The position numbers and the translations under genes were made by a program. The notes under the pieces were generated by a model, which saw nothing but the letters and a program-made list of their open reading frames with translations, was not told where the DNA came from and did no database searches. A stretch of DNA of 64,000 bases from Flavobacterium luteolum (GTDB taxonomy: Bacteria > Bacteroidota > Bacteroidia > Flavobacteriales > Flavobacteriaceae): positions 3,203,501-3,267,500 of the forward strand of contig NZ_CP114286.1 of assembly GCF_027111275.1 (NCBI RefSeq). The letters run 5' to 3'. Every line of letters starts with the position of its first letter. Position 1 is the stretch's first letter. Positions 31,539 to 39,877 of this stretch are shown in pieces.

Positions 31539-32165
31539 TTACGTATTACGTTGCGTTTGTCTGAATGTTAAATTTATTCTGGGTAAAACTTTACGTGCTG
31601 TTTTTGGAACATGGTGCTGCCAGAAACTATTCGTAGTTCCCGCCATCAGTAGAAAAGAACCATGATGAAGCGGAATTTCAACTAACGGAATATCTTTTCT
31701 AAATTTATGGCGAAGTTTAAACATTCGGGTTTCTCCAAAAGTGACCGAGGCTATAATAGGATCTTTACCAGATTTGTCTTCTCGATCGCTATGCCAGCCT
31801 ACGCCGTCTTTTCCGTTTCGATATAAATTTAACAGAAGACTGTTAAAATCAAGCTGAGTTTCTTTCTCCACGCGGCCTCTGATTTTTAACAATTCATACG
31901 TCCAGTCAGGTCCGTTTGGATCTGCTCCTTCGTTGTCTTTATCTTCATACCATGCAATCATTCTGGGAACAGTATAGGTTTTATCATAAATTTCCATTTC
32001 ATATTCTCTCCATTTCGTTTTGCGCAGTATTCTTTCATAAAAAGAATCTGATTCTTCTTTGCTGAAGAAATTTTCAATCAGAATTAGTTCGCAATCCGGA
32101 AGATCAAATATTTTTTTACCTCCGTGTCCAGTGGTAAATAATTCGGTATCGGTAAATAGTGTCAT
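31539..32165 (-). CDS. AlkB-like 2-oxoglutarate/Fe(II) dioxygenase
   Basis: A 208-residue AlkB-family enzyme. The Fe(II) ligands are His125 and Asp127 in GWHSDRED and a distal His at 185 (WQHHVPK); 2-oxoglutarate is bound by Arg in PRINLTFR (Arg196, Arg202). FNSLLLNLYRNGKDGVGWH is typical of the ALKBH2/3-like branch that removes methyl groups from DNA bases such as 1-methyladenine and 3-methylcytosine. It lies 40 bp downstream of the nuclease gene and begins a block of DNA repair genes on the same strand. Confidence 0.92.
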   Translation of the reverse strand: MTLFTDTELFTTGHGGKKIFDLPDCELILIENFFSKEESDSFYERILRKTKWREYEMEIYDKTYTVPRMIAWYEDKDNEGADPNGPDWTYELLKIRGRVEKETQLDFNSLLLNLYRNGKDGVGWHSDREDKSGKDPIIASVTFGETRMFKLRHKFRKDIPLVEIPLHHGSFLLMAGTTNSFWQHHVPKTARKVLPRINLTFRQTQRNT

Positions 32166-32205
32166 AATTTTGATTTTTACAGCTCTATTTTTCTCTAATT
32201 TGATT

Positions 32206-33585
32206 TTAGACTAAGAAATGCTTTTTAAAGAATACTTTTCTAGGATGCTTTTCTGCATAAGAAAAAATCAGTTGCTCAATGTATTGATTGCTTTTATAAG
32301 GCGTAACATAATTTTTTACGTCTGAAGGCTCATGAATCGAAACATCTGAAGGAAGATACCCCATCCCGTAAAAATGTCCATTTTCAATCCAAATGCAGCT
32401 GCGTTCTTCTTTTGATTTTCCTTTGTCGATAATGGCAAAAGAAGGTCTGTTATTCAATAGATAATCAATGGCATTATCGACTTGTGCATTATGCATTATA
32501 GCATCGGGAAGACTTTGAGGACTATTATTATAGAAAAAATCTCCCTCTTCAGATCTTGAATATTTGCAGAAACGATGATCGATTTCAAAACGTTCGGCAA
32601 GATTTCGTAGTAAGTTGATTCCTTCATGCAAACTGCTGAATTCATGAATACAGACTTGAAACTTACTTACTTTGCCAATGGCAAGATATTTATAGCCATT
32701 TCTAGCTTCATACTGATAAATTCCAAATTTGGCTTCAAAACGTTTTAAAGCTCTATTATAAGTTGGCCAAAGTTTTTTGATTTCGGTACATTCTAAAAGG
32801 AGTGCCATTAATTCGGTAGCGCAGATTTCAAAGGAAATTCCGTGAATATCTCTTAAAAAGTGCTGTCTCTGCGGATTTATATTGTTACCAGTAAAATGAG
32901 ATGCTACACGTTTCTTTACATTGATGGCTTTTCCAACATAAATCACTTTTTTTTGCTGATTATAAAAGTAATACACACCTGGTTTTTCGGGTAAATTATT
33001 AAAGTCATCTGGTGGAAGATTAGGAGGCAAACGCTGATCTTGTGCTGTTTTTTTGATCATTTTTTCGATTTCTCCGGCATCATCCCATTCTAATAAAAGC
33101 GAAAAAAGCAAAGCAGTAGCATCGGCATCTCCACCGGCGCGGTGTCTATTTTCTAAATTGATATTTAAAGAATTGCAAAGATTCCCTAAACTATAAGAAC
33201 CCAATCCCGGTTTGATTTTTCTGGCTGCTCGAACGGTGCAAAGTTTTTTAGCAGACCATTTAAAACCTGACTGTTCCAATTGATGATGAACAAATGAATA
33301 ATCGAAATTGACATTATGTGCAACGAAAATACGATCAGTAAGCATTTCTAATACTTTTTCTGAAATATCATCAAAGATTGGCGCATTGGCTACCATTTCA
33401 TTATTAATACCTGTTAATCCAAAAATAGAAGGAGGAATGTCCTGTTGAGGATTTACAAGTGTTTCATAACGATCCAGCACATTTTTACCATCATGAATAA
33501 TGATCGCAATTTCTGTAATGCGGCTGCCACTGGCATTTCCACCTGTGGTTTCAATATCGACTATAGCATATTCCGTATTTTTCAT
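32206..33585 (-). CDS. DnaQ-like exonuclease fused to GIY-YIG domain
   Basis: A 459-residue two-domain protein. Residues 1-170 are a DEDDh 3'-5' exonuclease like the epsilon subunit of DNA polymerase III: DIETTGG, NVNFDYSFVHHQL, and HRAGGDADATA. From about residue 205 there is a GIY-YIG module like the N-terminal domain of UvrC (PGVYYFYNQQKKVIYVGKA, KKRVASHF). A C-terminal part of about 170 residues has no clear match. It may combine trimming and incision in repair. It lies upstream of alkB on the minus strand and 121 bp below the polymerase gene. Confidence 0.9.
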   Translation of the reverse strand: MKNTEYAIVDIETTGGNASGSRITEIAIIIHDGKNVLDRYETLVNPQQDIPPSIFGLTGINNEMVANAPIFDDISEKVLEMLTDRIFVAHNVNFDYSFVHHQLEQSGFKWSAKKLCTVRAARKIKPGLGSYSLGNLCNSLNINLENRHRAGGDADATALLFSLLLEWDDAGEIEKMIKKTAQDQRLPPNLPPDDFNNLPEKPGVYYFYNQQKKVIYVGKAINVKKRVASHFTGNNINPQRQHFLRDIHGISFEICATELMALLLECTEIKKLWPTYNRALKRFEAKFGIYQYEARNGYKYLAIGKVSKFQVCIHEFSSLHEGINLLRNLAERFEIDHRFCKYSRSEEGDFFYNNSPQSLPDAIMHNAQVDNAIDYLLNNRPSFAIIDKGKSKEERSCIWIENGHFYGMGYLPSDVSIHEPSDVKNYVTPYKSNQYIEQLIFSYAEKHPRKVFFKKHFLV

Positions 33586-33706
33586 CTTTATATAACGTAA
33601 GTTGTTCTTTAGTTATTTAAAATTTAACACATAGATTTAAAGTTAAAATTGGCATCTCTACAAGCTAATAAACTATTTTTTCTATGTGTTAAACCATTGT
33701 ACTTAT

Positions 33707-36700
33707 TTAAAATTTCATTCGATGTCTCGGCAGATTAATTTCATGTCCTTGCGGATAAGGCGCACGATGTGTCAAACTCACATCTTCTTTTATCTGATTT
33801 TGTGTTCTGTATTGATCTTTAGAATCCATATATCGCGGATCTGGAATAAAAGGCATTTTTGCCATTTTGGTTATTGTGATAGTCGGAAAATGATAATCGA
33901 CTTCGACATTTCCTAACAAAAGATAACAGCCTCCGCCCTGAAAAGGATATTTTTCCAGACTATCAGGAAAATGTGCCGTATCAAAATAAGTGCCTTCATG
34001 ATCGATCCAAGTTCCAAAATACATGGTACCTTTTTTTGTAGGGACATGTTTTCTGGAAATCAAATAGGCCAGCATTCGAACCTGTTTTTTATGATATTGA
34101 ACCAAATCTTTCGCCATGACATCACCGCGGTGTTTGGTTTGTAAAAGATCAAAAACAGTACATGAAACTGGAAAACTTAAAAGCTCAATTTCATCAAAAG
34201 CATCTTCAAAAACGGAACGCTCTAATTTTGGAAGCTTGTATTCTTTAACGGGTTCTTGCAGTAATTTTAAGTCTCTATTTTCAGGTTTAAAATTATTCAA
34301 CAACAGACTGGCAGTGACCAAAAGCTGATTTTTGGTTTTTCCTGTAAAACGAAAAGCATCAATAAAAATCAGAGTTTTAACGCCTTCAATTCCAATTGGA
34401 ATTCGGTTGATAAAATCTTCCAGAGAATTAAAATTGCCTTTTTTATTTCGATCTTCTTCGATTAAATGAGCAATTTTAGATTCCAGACTTTGAATGTGCA
34501 TAAAACCTAAATAAATATCGGTACCATATAAAGTCGTTTGATATTCGCTTTTATTCACACACGGATTATGAATCGTTCCGCCAGACATTTTTGCTTCGTG
34601 TACATAAACTTCGGTTCTGTAAAATCCACCCTGATTGTTGATTACCGCCGTCATGAATTCAACTGGATAATTGACTTTTAAGTATAAACTTTGATAGCTT
34701 TCAACCGCATAAGAAGCCGAATGCGCTTTGCAGAAAGAATAGCCCGCAAAAGATTCAATCTGACGATAAATTTCCTGACTCAAAGTTTCAGGATGCCCTT
34801 TTTGAGCACAGCTCGCAAAGAAATTATCTTTTACTTTTTGCAACGCTTCCAAAGATCTTCCTTTTCCTGACATGGCGCGACGTAGAATATCACCGTCGGG
34901 AGCGGGAAGTCCACCGTAATGCTGGGCAATTTTAATTACATCTTCCTGATAAACCATAATGCCGTAAGTTTCACCGAGATGTTCTTTGAAAACTTCATGA
35001 AAATACTCAAATTGAGTTGGGTTATTATGACGGAAAATATATTCTTTCATCATTCCCGATTGTGCAACGCCGGGACGAATAATAGACGACGCGGCGACGA
35101 GAATTTTATAATTATCGCAATTTAAACGACGCAGTAAACCACGCATAGCAGGACTTTCGATATAAAAACAGCCAATCGTATGTCCTTTTGCTAAATAAGA
35201 ATTGCAAACCGCTTCGTCTTTAGAAATTGAAGTATCACGAATGTTAACTTTTATACCGCGATTTTTTTCAATTAGTTTTACGCTGTCATCAATATGACCA
35301 ATACCGCGCTGACTTAGAATATCGAATTTATCAAAACCAATTTCTTCGGCAATATGCATATCAAAAAGTACGATTGGAAAACCTTTTGGAGGCATTTCTA
35401 GAGGCGTATAATTGGTAATCGGTTCTTCAGAAATTAGAATTCCACACGCATGCATGCTTCGTTGATTTGGATATTTTCCCATCATTTGTCCGTATTCCTG
35501 AACCAATTTTACAATTTTATTGGTTGGATGAAGTTCTTCTGGATTTTTTGCCAAAAGATCTAATTCTTCTTTTGGGAGACCAAAAACTTTTCCAACTTCC
35601 CTAAAAATAGAACGGTATTTAAATTCGACGTTCGTTCCGCAAAACGCAACGTGATCTTTGCCATATTTTTTGAAGATATATTCCAGAATTGTGTTGCGTT
35701 CCTGCCAACTCCAATCGATATCAAAATCAGGTGGTGTTTTACGGTTGAGGTTTAAAAAACGTTCAAAATATAAGTCCAGTTCGATAGGGCAGATGTCCGT
35801 AATTCCGAGACAATAGGCAATGATGCTGTTGGCACCGCTTCCGCGACCAATATGCATAAAACCTTGGCTATTGCTATATTGAATAATATCCCAAGTAATT
35901 AAAAAATAACCGCTGAATTCTAATTCGTCAATAACTTTTAATTCTTTTTCTACGCGAGCTTTTGCTTCAGTATTTTCGTTTCCATAACGTTTTTCAAATC
36001 CTTCCCAAGCCAATTCGGTCAGTTTTTCTAAATCTTTTTGACGGTTTTCGGTATAGAACTTTTTATTTCTTTTAGCCGAAAAATCATATTGAAAATTGCA
36101 ATCGTCAATGATGCGCTGTGTATTTAAAATGATTTCAGGATATTTTTCATAAAAAGGCAGAATCGATGCTTCAGGTTGCATCACATCAGAAACTTTACAA
36201 TAATCTGCCTCTGTAAGTTTCGATAAAATAATATTTGTATCAATAGCCCGAAGCACTTTATGCAGATTGTATTCTTTTTTATTTCTAAAAGTTACAGGCT
36301 GTAAAATCACCATTTTGGAGATTTTATTTTTATGTTTTGAAGTTAGAAGACTCGAAACTTCTTCAGGACGAATTCCGATAAATTCATTTTCAAAAAGCGT
36401 TTCTGGAGCATTTTCTAAAGTATAAATCACAAAAACCGATTCGAATTTTGGAGCACGCAAAGGCAAAGATTCTCCGCTGAAATTATAATCCGTTAAAAAG
36501 CGATTTATTTCAGCTAAACCTTCAGCATTTTTAGCGAGGCCAATATATCGGAATTGATGATTGCATCGAAATTCCATTCCTACCAAAGGTTTGATTTCTT
36601 TTTCCTGACACGCTTTTATAAAATCGTAAATTCCGGTAACGGTATTAATATCTGTCAAAGCCATTGCTTTTATATCATGCAAAACAGCTTCGGCAATCAA

Positions 36701-36760
36701 TTCCTTAAGTGGAATCGTGCCGTAACGTAATGAATGATAGGAATGACAATTAAGATACAT
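33707..36760 (-). CDS. DnaE-type DNA polymerase III alpha subunit, second copy type
   Basis: A 1017-residue C-family polymerase, shorter than replicative DnaE (about 1150-1500). The N-terminal PHP region starts YLNCHSYHSLRYGTIPLKEL; two of the His residues in the HLHQH pattern of active PHP domains are Tyr and Asn, so metal-dependent proofreading by PHP is unlikely. The polymerase acids are in PDFDIDW, and FDKFDILSQRGIG matches the third acid region. Its start codon overlaps the dinB stop by one base (TAATG), so the two are translationally coupled. This link marks it as an error-prone, damage-induced polymerase like ImuC/DnaE2. Confidence 0.92.
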   Translation of the reverse strand: MYLNCHSYHSLRYGTIPLKELIAEAVLHDIKAMALTDINTVTGIYDFIKACQEKEIKPLVGMEFRCNHQFRYIGLAKNAEGLAEINRFLTDYNFSGESLPLRAPKFESVFVIYTLENAPETLFENEFIGIRPEEVSSLLTSKHKNKISKMVILQPVTFRNKKEYNLHKVLRAIDTNIILSKLTEADYCKVSDVMQPEASILPFYEKYPEIILNTQRIIDDCNFQYDFSAKRNKKFYTENRQKDLEKLTELAWEGFEKRYGNENTEAKARVEKELKVIDELEFSGYFLITWDIIQYSNSQGFMHIGRGSGANSIIAYCLGITDICPIELDLYFERFLNLNRKTPPDFDIDWSWQERNTILEYIFKKYGKDHVAFCGTNVEFKYRSIFREVGKVFGLPKEELDLLAKNPEELHPTNKIVKLVQEYGQMMGKYPNQRSMHACGILISEEPITNYTPLEMPPKGFPIVLFDMHIAEEIGFDKFDILSQRGIGHIDDSVKLIEKNRGIKVNIRDTSISKDEAVCNSYLAKGHTIGCFYIESPAMRGLLRRLNCDNYKILVAASSIIRPGVAQSGMMKEYIFRHNNPTQFEYFHEVFKEHLGETYGIMVYQEDVIKIAQHYGGLPAPDGDILRRAMSGKGRSLEALQKVKDNFFASCAQKGHPETLSQEIYRQIESFAGYSFCKAHSASYAVESYQSLYLKVNYPVEFMTAVINNQGGFYRTEVYVHEAKMSGGTIHNPCVNKSEYQTTLYGTDIYLGFMHIQSLESKIAHLIEEDRNKKGNFNSLEDFINRIPIGIEGVKTLIFIDAFRFTGKTKNQLLVTASLLLNNFKPENRDLKLLQEPVKEYKLPKLERSVFEDAFDEIELLSFPVSCTVFDLLQTKHRGDVMAKDLVQYHKKQVRMLAYLISRKHVPTKKGTMYFGTWIDHEGTYFDTAHFPDSLEKYPFQGGGCYLLLGNVEVDYHFPTITITKMAKMPFIPDPRYMDSKDQYRTQNQIKEDVSLTHRAPYPQGHEINLPRHRMKF

Positions 36761-37941
36761 TATTTCTTGCGTTTTAAAATTTCGTCTTTAGTGTTTGGTT
36801 TAAAATGAGCTCCGGCACAGCGCATTACGGCATCAAAGCCATAACGGCTTTTCATTTTGTCCATCGCTTCATAAAGTGATAACATTTCCTGAGTATCTTC
36901 AAAAAGATCGATTTGATAGGTTCCGCGCACCAATCCGCTAAAGCGAACGCCAATCAGGCGCAGACGCATACGACGCTGATAGACTTTCTCAAAAAGTTCG
37001 ATTACATTTTTAGTCAGAATATGATCGGCTGATGTGTAAGCTACTCGGCATTGTTTGGTTTCAGTATCAAAATTGGCGTAACGTATTTTAACGGTAACAG
37101 TCGAAGTCAGCCATTGTTCTGCACGAAGCTGAAATGCCAGTTTTTCGACCATTCCTAATAATATTCTTCTCAGTTTTGCAAGATCGATAGTATCTTGAGA
37201 GAAAGTCGTTTCGGTCGAAATTGATTTTCTTTCGGTATAAGGTTCAACAGGCGTGTGGTCAATTCCGTGTGCTTTTTTCCAAAGTTCGAGACCATTTTTA
37301 CCAATCATTTGCTGTAAAACTTCAGCAGGCATTTCGGCTAAAGTCTGAATTTTACGAACGCCAATTCGAGACAAAAGCTGAAAAGTCACAGCGCCAACCA
37401 TCGGGATTTTCTGAATTGAAAGTGGATTTAAAAAATCTTGAACTTCTTGTTCCTGAATTTGAAGATTCCCAACTGGTTTGCCTTCGCCAGTCGCAATTTT
37501 AGAAACGGTTTTATTTATGGATAATGAAAAACTAATCGGTAGTCCGGTTTCTTTAATGACTTTTTGTGCCAGTTCATTTGTCCATTTATAACTGCCATGA
37601 AATTTGTCCATTCCAGTAATGTCCATATAAAATTCATCGATGCTCGCTTTTTCTAAAACAGGTGCTTTTTCCTGAAGAATTTCGGTTACATCATGAGAAA
37701 GTTGCGAATATAATTCCATGTCGCCTTTCATCACTTTTGCGTCTGGGCAAAGTTTTAATGCCATACGAATTGGCATAGCAGAACGCACTCCATATTTACG
37801 GGCTTCATACGAACAAGATGCCACAACACCACGGTCTCCACCCCCTATAATAAGCGGAATACCATTAAGTTCTGAGTTAGTGCGTCTTTCGCAGGATACA
37901 AAAAAGGTATCCAAATCCATATGTACAATTGCCCGTGCCAT
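36760..37941 (-). CDS. dinB: DNA polymerase IV (Y-family)
   Basis: A 393-residue Y-family polymerase. Catalytic acids are in MDLDTFFVSCE (residues 8-18) and SIDEFYMDITG; the steric and finger residues SCSYEARKYGVRSAMP are typical. HhH motifs and a little-finger domain follow, and a clamp-binding peptide QIDLF is near the C-terminus. It carries out translesion synthesis. It is the first gene of the dinB-dnaE unit, divergent from the LexA-like gene across 90 bp that hold both promoters and a dyad. Confidence 0.95.
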   Translation of the reverse strand: MARAIVHMDLDTFFVSCERRTNSELNGIPLIIGGGDRGVVASCSYEARKYGVRSAMPIRMALKLCPDAKVMKGDMELYSQLSHDVTEILQEKAPVLEKASIDEFYMDITGMDKFHGSYKWTNELAQKVIKETGLPISFSLSINKTVSKIATGEGKPVGNLQIQEQEVQDFLNPLSIQKIPMVGAVTFQLLSRIGVRKIQTLAEMPAEVLQQMIGKNGLELWKKAHGIDHTPVEPYTERKSISTETTFSQDTIDLAKLRRILLGMVEKLAFQLRAEQWLTSTVTVKIRYANFDTETKQCRVAYTSADHILTKNVIELFEKVYQRRMRLRLIGVRFSGLVRGTYQIDLFEDTQEMLSLYEAMDKMKSRYGFDAVMRCAGAHFKPNTKDEILKRKK

Positions 37942-37954
37942 TTTTTCCTTTTGT

Positions 37955-37971
37955 TTTTGTATGAAACAAAA
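37955..37971. promoter_or_regulatory. Inverted repeat upstream of dinB
   Basis: TTTTGT and ACAAAA surround ATGAA, giving a perfect 6-bp inverted repeat that overlaps the dinB -7 element. A possible operator for the divergent LexA-like protein. Confidence 0.4.
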
Positions 37972-37974
37972 TTA
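37967..37974 (-). promoter_or_regulatory. Candidate -7 element of dinB
   Basis: On the minus strand TAATTTTG matches TAnnTTTG, 26 bases before the dinB start. No exact -33 TTG at the usual spacing. Confidence 0.5.
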
Positions 37975-37990
37975 GTACAGGTGGTAACAA
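37972..37990. promoter_or_regulatory. Candidate operator dyad between dinB and the LexA-like gene
   Basis: The 19-bp sequence has symmetric positions TT..TAC.....GTA..AA, centred on 37981, midway between the two -7 elements. The position suits repression of both genes. Inference only. Confidence 0.4.
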
Positions 37991-37997
37991 TTTTTTG

Positions 37998-38005
37998 TAT
38001 ATTTG
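37998..38005 (+). promoter_or_regulatory. Candidate -7 element of the LexA-like gene
   Basis: TATATTTG matches TAnnTTTG, 27 bases before the ATG at 38032. Confidence 0.55.
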
Positions 38006-38031
38006 CTGTTCCAAATTATAACAAATTAATT

Positions 38032-38805
38032 ATGTCCTTATTTTCAGATAACATCAGAGCATTGAGGGTTAAGCATAAAATATCACAAGAAAAATTAGCT
38101 GAAAACCTAAGCATTACAAGAGGAAGATACGTGAAATACGAAGACGGAACTTCGGAAGCACCGTATGACATTTTAAAGAAGATTGCATTATATTTTCATA
38201 TGAGTATCGACTTGATATTATCTGTCGATATCCGTAAAATTGATGTGCAAAATTTGATAAAACTGGAAGGCAACCGACTTATTTTACCCATTCAAGTGGA
38301 TAGTTTTGGAGAAAATTTTATTGAAATTGTTTCTCAAAAAGCAAAAGCGGGTTATCTAAATGGATATGCTGATCCAGAATATATTGAAAGTTTACAGCAG
38401 ATTACACTTCCTTTTTTGGGACCAGGAAAACACCGAGGATTTCCCGTTGAAGGCGATTCAATGCCTCCGCACGAAGATGGTTCGATTATTATTGGCCGTT
38501 ACGTAGAAAAGCTAGGAGAGGTGATGGACGGCAAAACTTATATTCTGATTACTAAGAATGAAGGAATGGTTTATAAACGTCTCAATAAAAACAAAAAGAA
38601 TGCTTTGGTTTTAGAATCAGATAATAGTTTTTATCCGAATTATGAAGTGAAAGCTTCTGATATTTTGGAGATTTGGGAATACGAATGTAATATCGGCCGT
38701 TCAGACAAAAAACAAGAAACAACGGAAACCGGGGCAATGAAAGATTTGCTTTTAGAATTGAAACGTGAAGTTCGAGAGATTAAGAATAATACTTCGAATA
38801 CATAA
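38032..38805 (+). CDS. LexA-like XRE/S24 repressor
   Basis: 257 residues from the ATG at 38032. An XRE helix-turn-helix (residues 5-60: LRVKHKISQEKLAENLSITR) is followed by an S24 self-cleavage domain. The scissile Ala106-Gly107 is in KAKAGYLNG, the nucleophile Ser143 in VEGDSMPP and Lys182 in MVYKRL, the same order as LexA and CI repressors. This implies self-cleavage helped by RecA after DNA damage, releasing dinB and dnaE. The C-terminus adds a charged helix (KDLLLELKREVREIKN). An upstream frame to 37921 lies across the promoter and is not used. Confidence 0.93.
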   Translation: MSLFSDNIRALRVKHKISQEKLAENLSITRGRYVKYEDGTSEAPYDILKKIALYFHMSIDLILSVDIRKIDVQNLIKLEGNRLILPIQVDSFGENFIEIVSQKAKAGYLNGYADPEYIESLQQITLPFLGPGKHRGFPVEGDSMPPHEDGSIIIGRYVEKLGEVMDGKTYILITKNEGMVYKRLNKNKKNALVLESDNSFYPNYEVKASDILEIWEYECNIGRSDKKQETTETGAMKDLLLELKREVREIKNNTSNT

Positions 38806-38811
38806 AAAGAG

Positions 38812-38880
38812 TTTGCCACAAAGGCGCTAAGACACAAAGCTATTAAAAAAAACTTTGTGTCTTAGCGCCTTTGTGGCAAA
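38812..38880. repeat. Perfect 28-bp inverted repeat, GCCACAAAGGCGCTAAG family
   Basis: The arms 38812-38839 and 38853-38880 are exact inverted copies (half-site begins TTTGCCACAAAGGCGCTAAG) around a 13-base A-rich loop. It separates the convergent LexA-like and PAP2 genes and could also end transcription on both strands. A half-copy of the same family is at 42957-42981. Confidence 0.9.
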
Positions 38881-38884
38881 AAAA

Positions 38885-39646
38885 CTAAAAAACCTTCGCA
38901 AATCCCAAACCATATTGCTGTCCATTATAAAAAGGCATTATCATAGAAGTAGATTTATTTTCGGCTGATGATTTGAATAACTTTTTAGTAATATACGGAT
39001 TAATCCAATACGCAATTTTGGTACTCAAAATTCCGATTCCCGCTCCGGCAGCGACATCGGTTAACCAATGGCGATTGTTGTAAATTCTAAACAATCCCGT
39101 TCCGGTTGCAACAGCATAACCTGCAATTCCGTACCAAATCGATTTGTCTTTATATTCTTGGTATAAAAATTCGGCACCCATAAATGCAGTTGCAGTGTGT
39201 CCGGAAGGAAAGGAATTATTCGAACTTCCATCCGGTCTTTCTACATGTGAAATCGATTTTAAACCTAAAACCGTTGTAGCCATAATTGCATACGAAGTCA
39301 CAAGTATTACAGAACGGTCACGCATATTATTTTTGCCTTTTACTCCAAAAGCATTCAGCGCATAAACAGATACGGCAGGCGCATATTGCGAGAAATCATC
39401 AATAGTAATTTTCTCATCAATGTCTTCCGTAACTTCATCTTTAATCTGGTGATTGAAACTCAAAAGCTGATCACTTTCTAAACCAATTACACCGTAACCA
39501 ATTAAAACCGATGGAATAATTAATTGTTTGTAATTGAATTTTAAATGATTGGAAGTGCTGTCAATTTTTGAAATCGAATCATTTTGCTGTGCATTCGCAG
39601 AAAATAATCCGAATAGGAATAGTAGAGAAACTGTTTTGTAAAACAT
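38885..39646 (-). CDS. PAP2 family phosphatase
   Basis: A 253-residue protein with the signal peptide MFYKTVSLLFLFGLFSANAQ and the three PAP2 motifs: K-x6-RP (KSISHVERP), PSGH in NSFPSGHTATAF, and R-x5-H-x3-D (RIYNNRHWLTDVAAG). Such enzymes remove phosphate from lipids or isoprenoid carriers at the periplasmic face. The substrate cannot be decided. It stands alone between a perfect palindrome and the next gene's repeats. Confidence 0.92.
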   Translation of the reverse strand: MFYKTVSLLFLFGLFSANAQQNDSISKIDSTSNHLKFNYKQLIIPSVLIGYGVIGLESDQLLSFNHQIKDEVTEDIDEKITIDDFSQYAPAVSVYALNAFGVKGKNNMRDRSVILVTSYAIMATTVLGLKSISHVERPDGSSNNSFPSGHTATAFMGAEFLYQEYKDKSIWYGIAGYAVATGTGLFRIYNNRHWLTDVAAGAGIGILSTKIAYWINPYITKKLFKSSAENKSTSMIMPFYNGQQYGLGFAKVF

Positions 39647-39791
39647 CTTTCGTTGTCGTTATATTTTGCAATATTAACGAAGGTTTTTGCCAACTATTTT
39701 TCTCTTAATTGAACCTTAAGTGAATATTAATTTGTTGGTTTTAAATGGGGTAATTGAATTAAGATTGACTAAATATTTTTATTATTTTGAG

Positions 39792-39857
39792 TGTCACCTA
39801 GAGCAAAGTCGAAAGGTTTTACAGTACGAAGTGTCTTCGACTTCGCTCAGACTGACA
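39792..39857. repeat. Imperfect palindrome, TCTGAGCGAAGTCGAAG family
   Basis: TGTCACCTAGAGCAAAGTCG and the reverse of CTTCGACTTCGCTCAGACTG pair with several mismatches around a 20-base middle. The element lies after the histidine kinase gene. The motif is a common dispersed intergenic repeat in Flavobacterium genomes. Confidence 0.75.
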
Positions 39858-39877
39858 GATGAATAAAATGATTTTAC

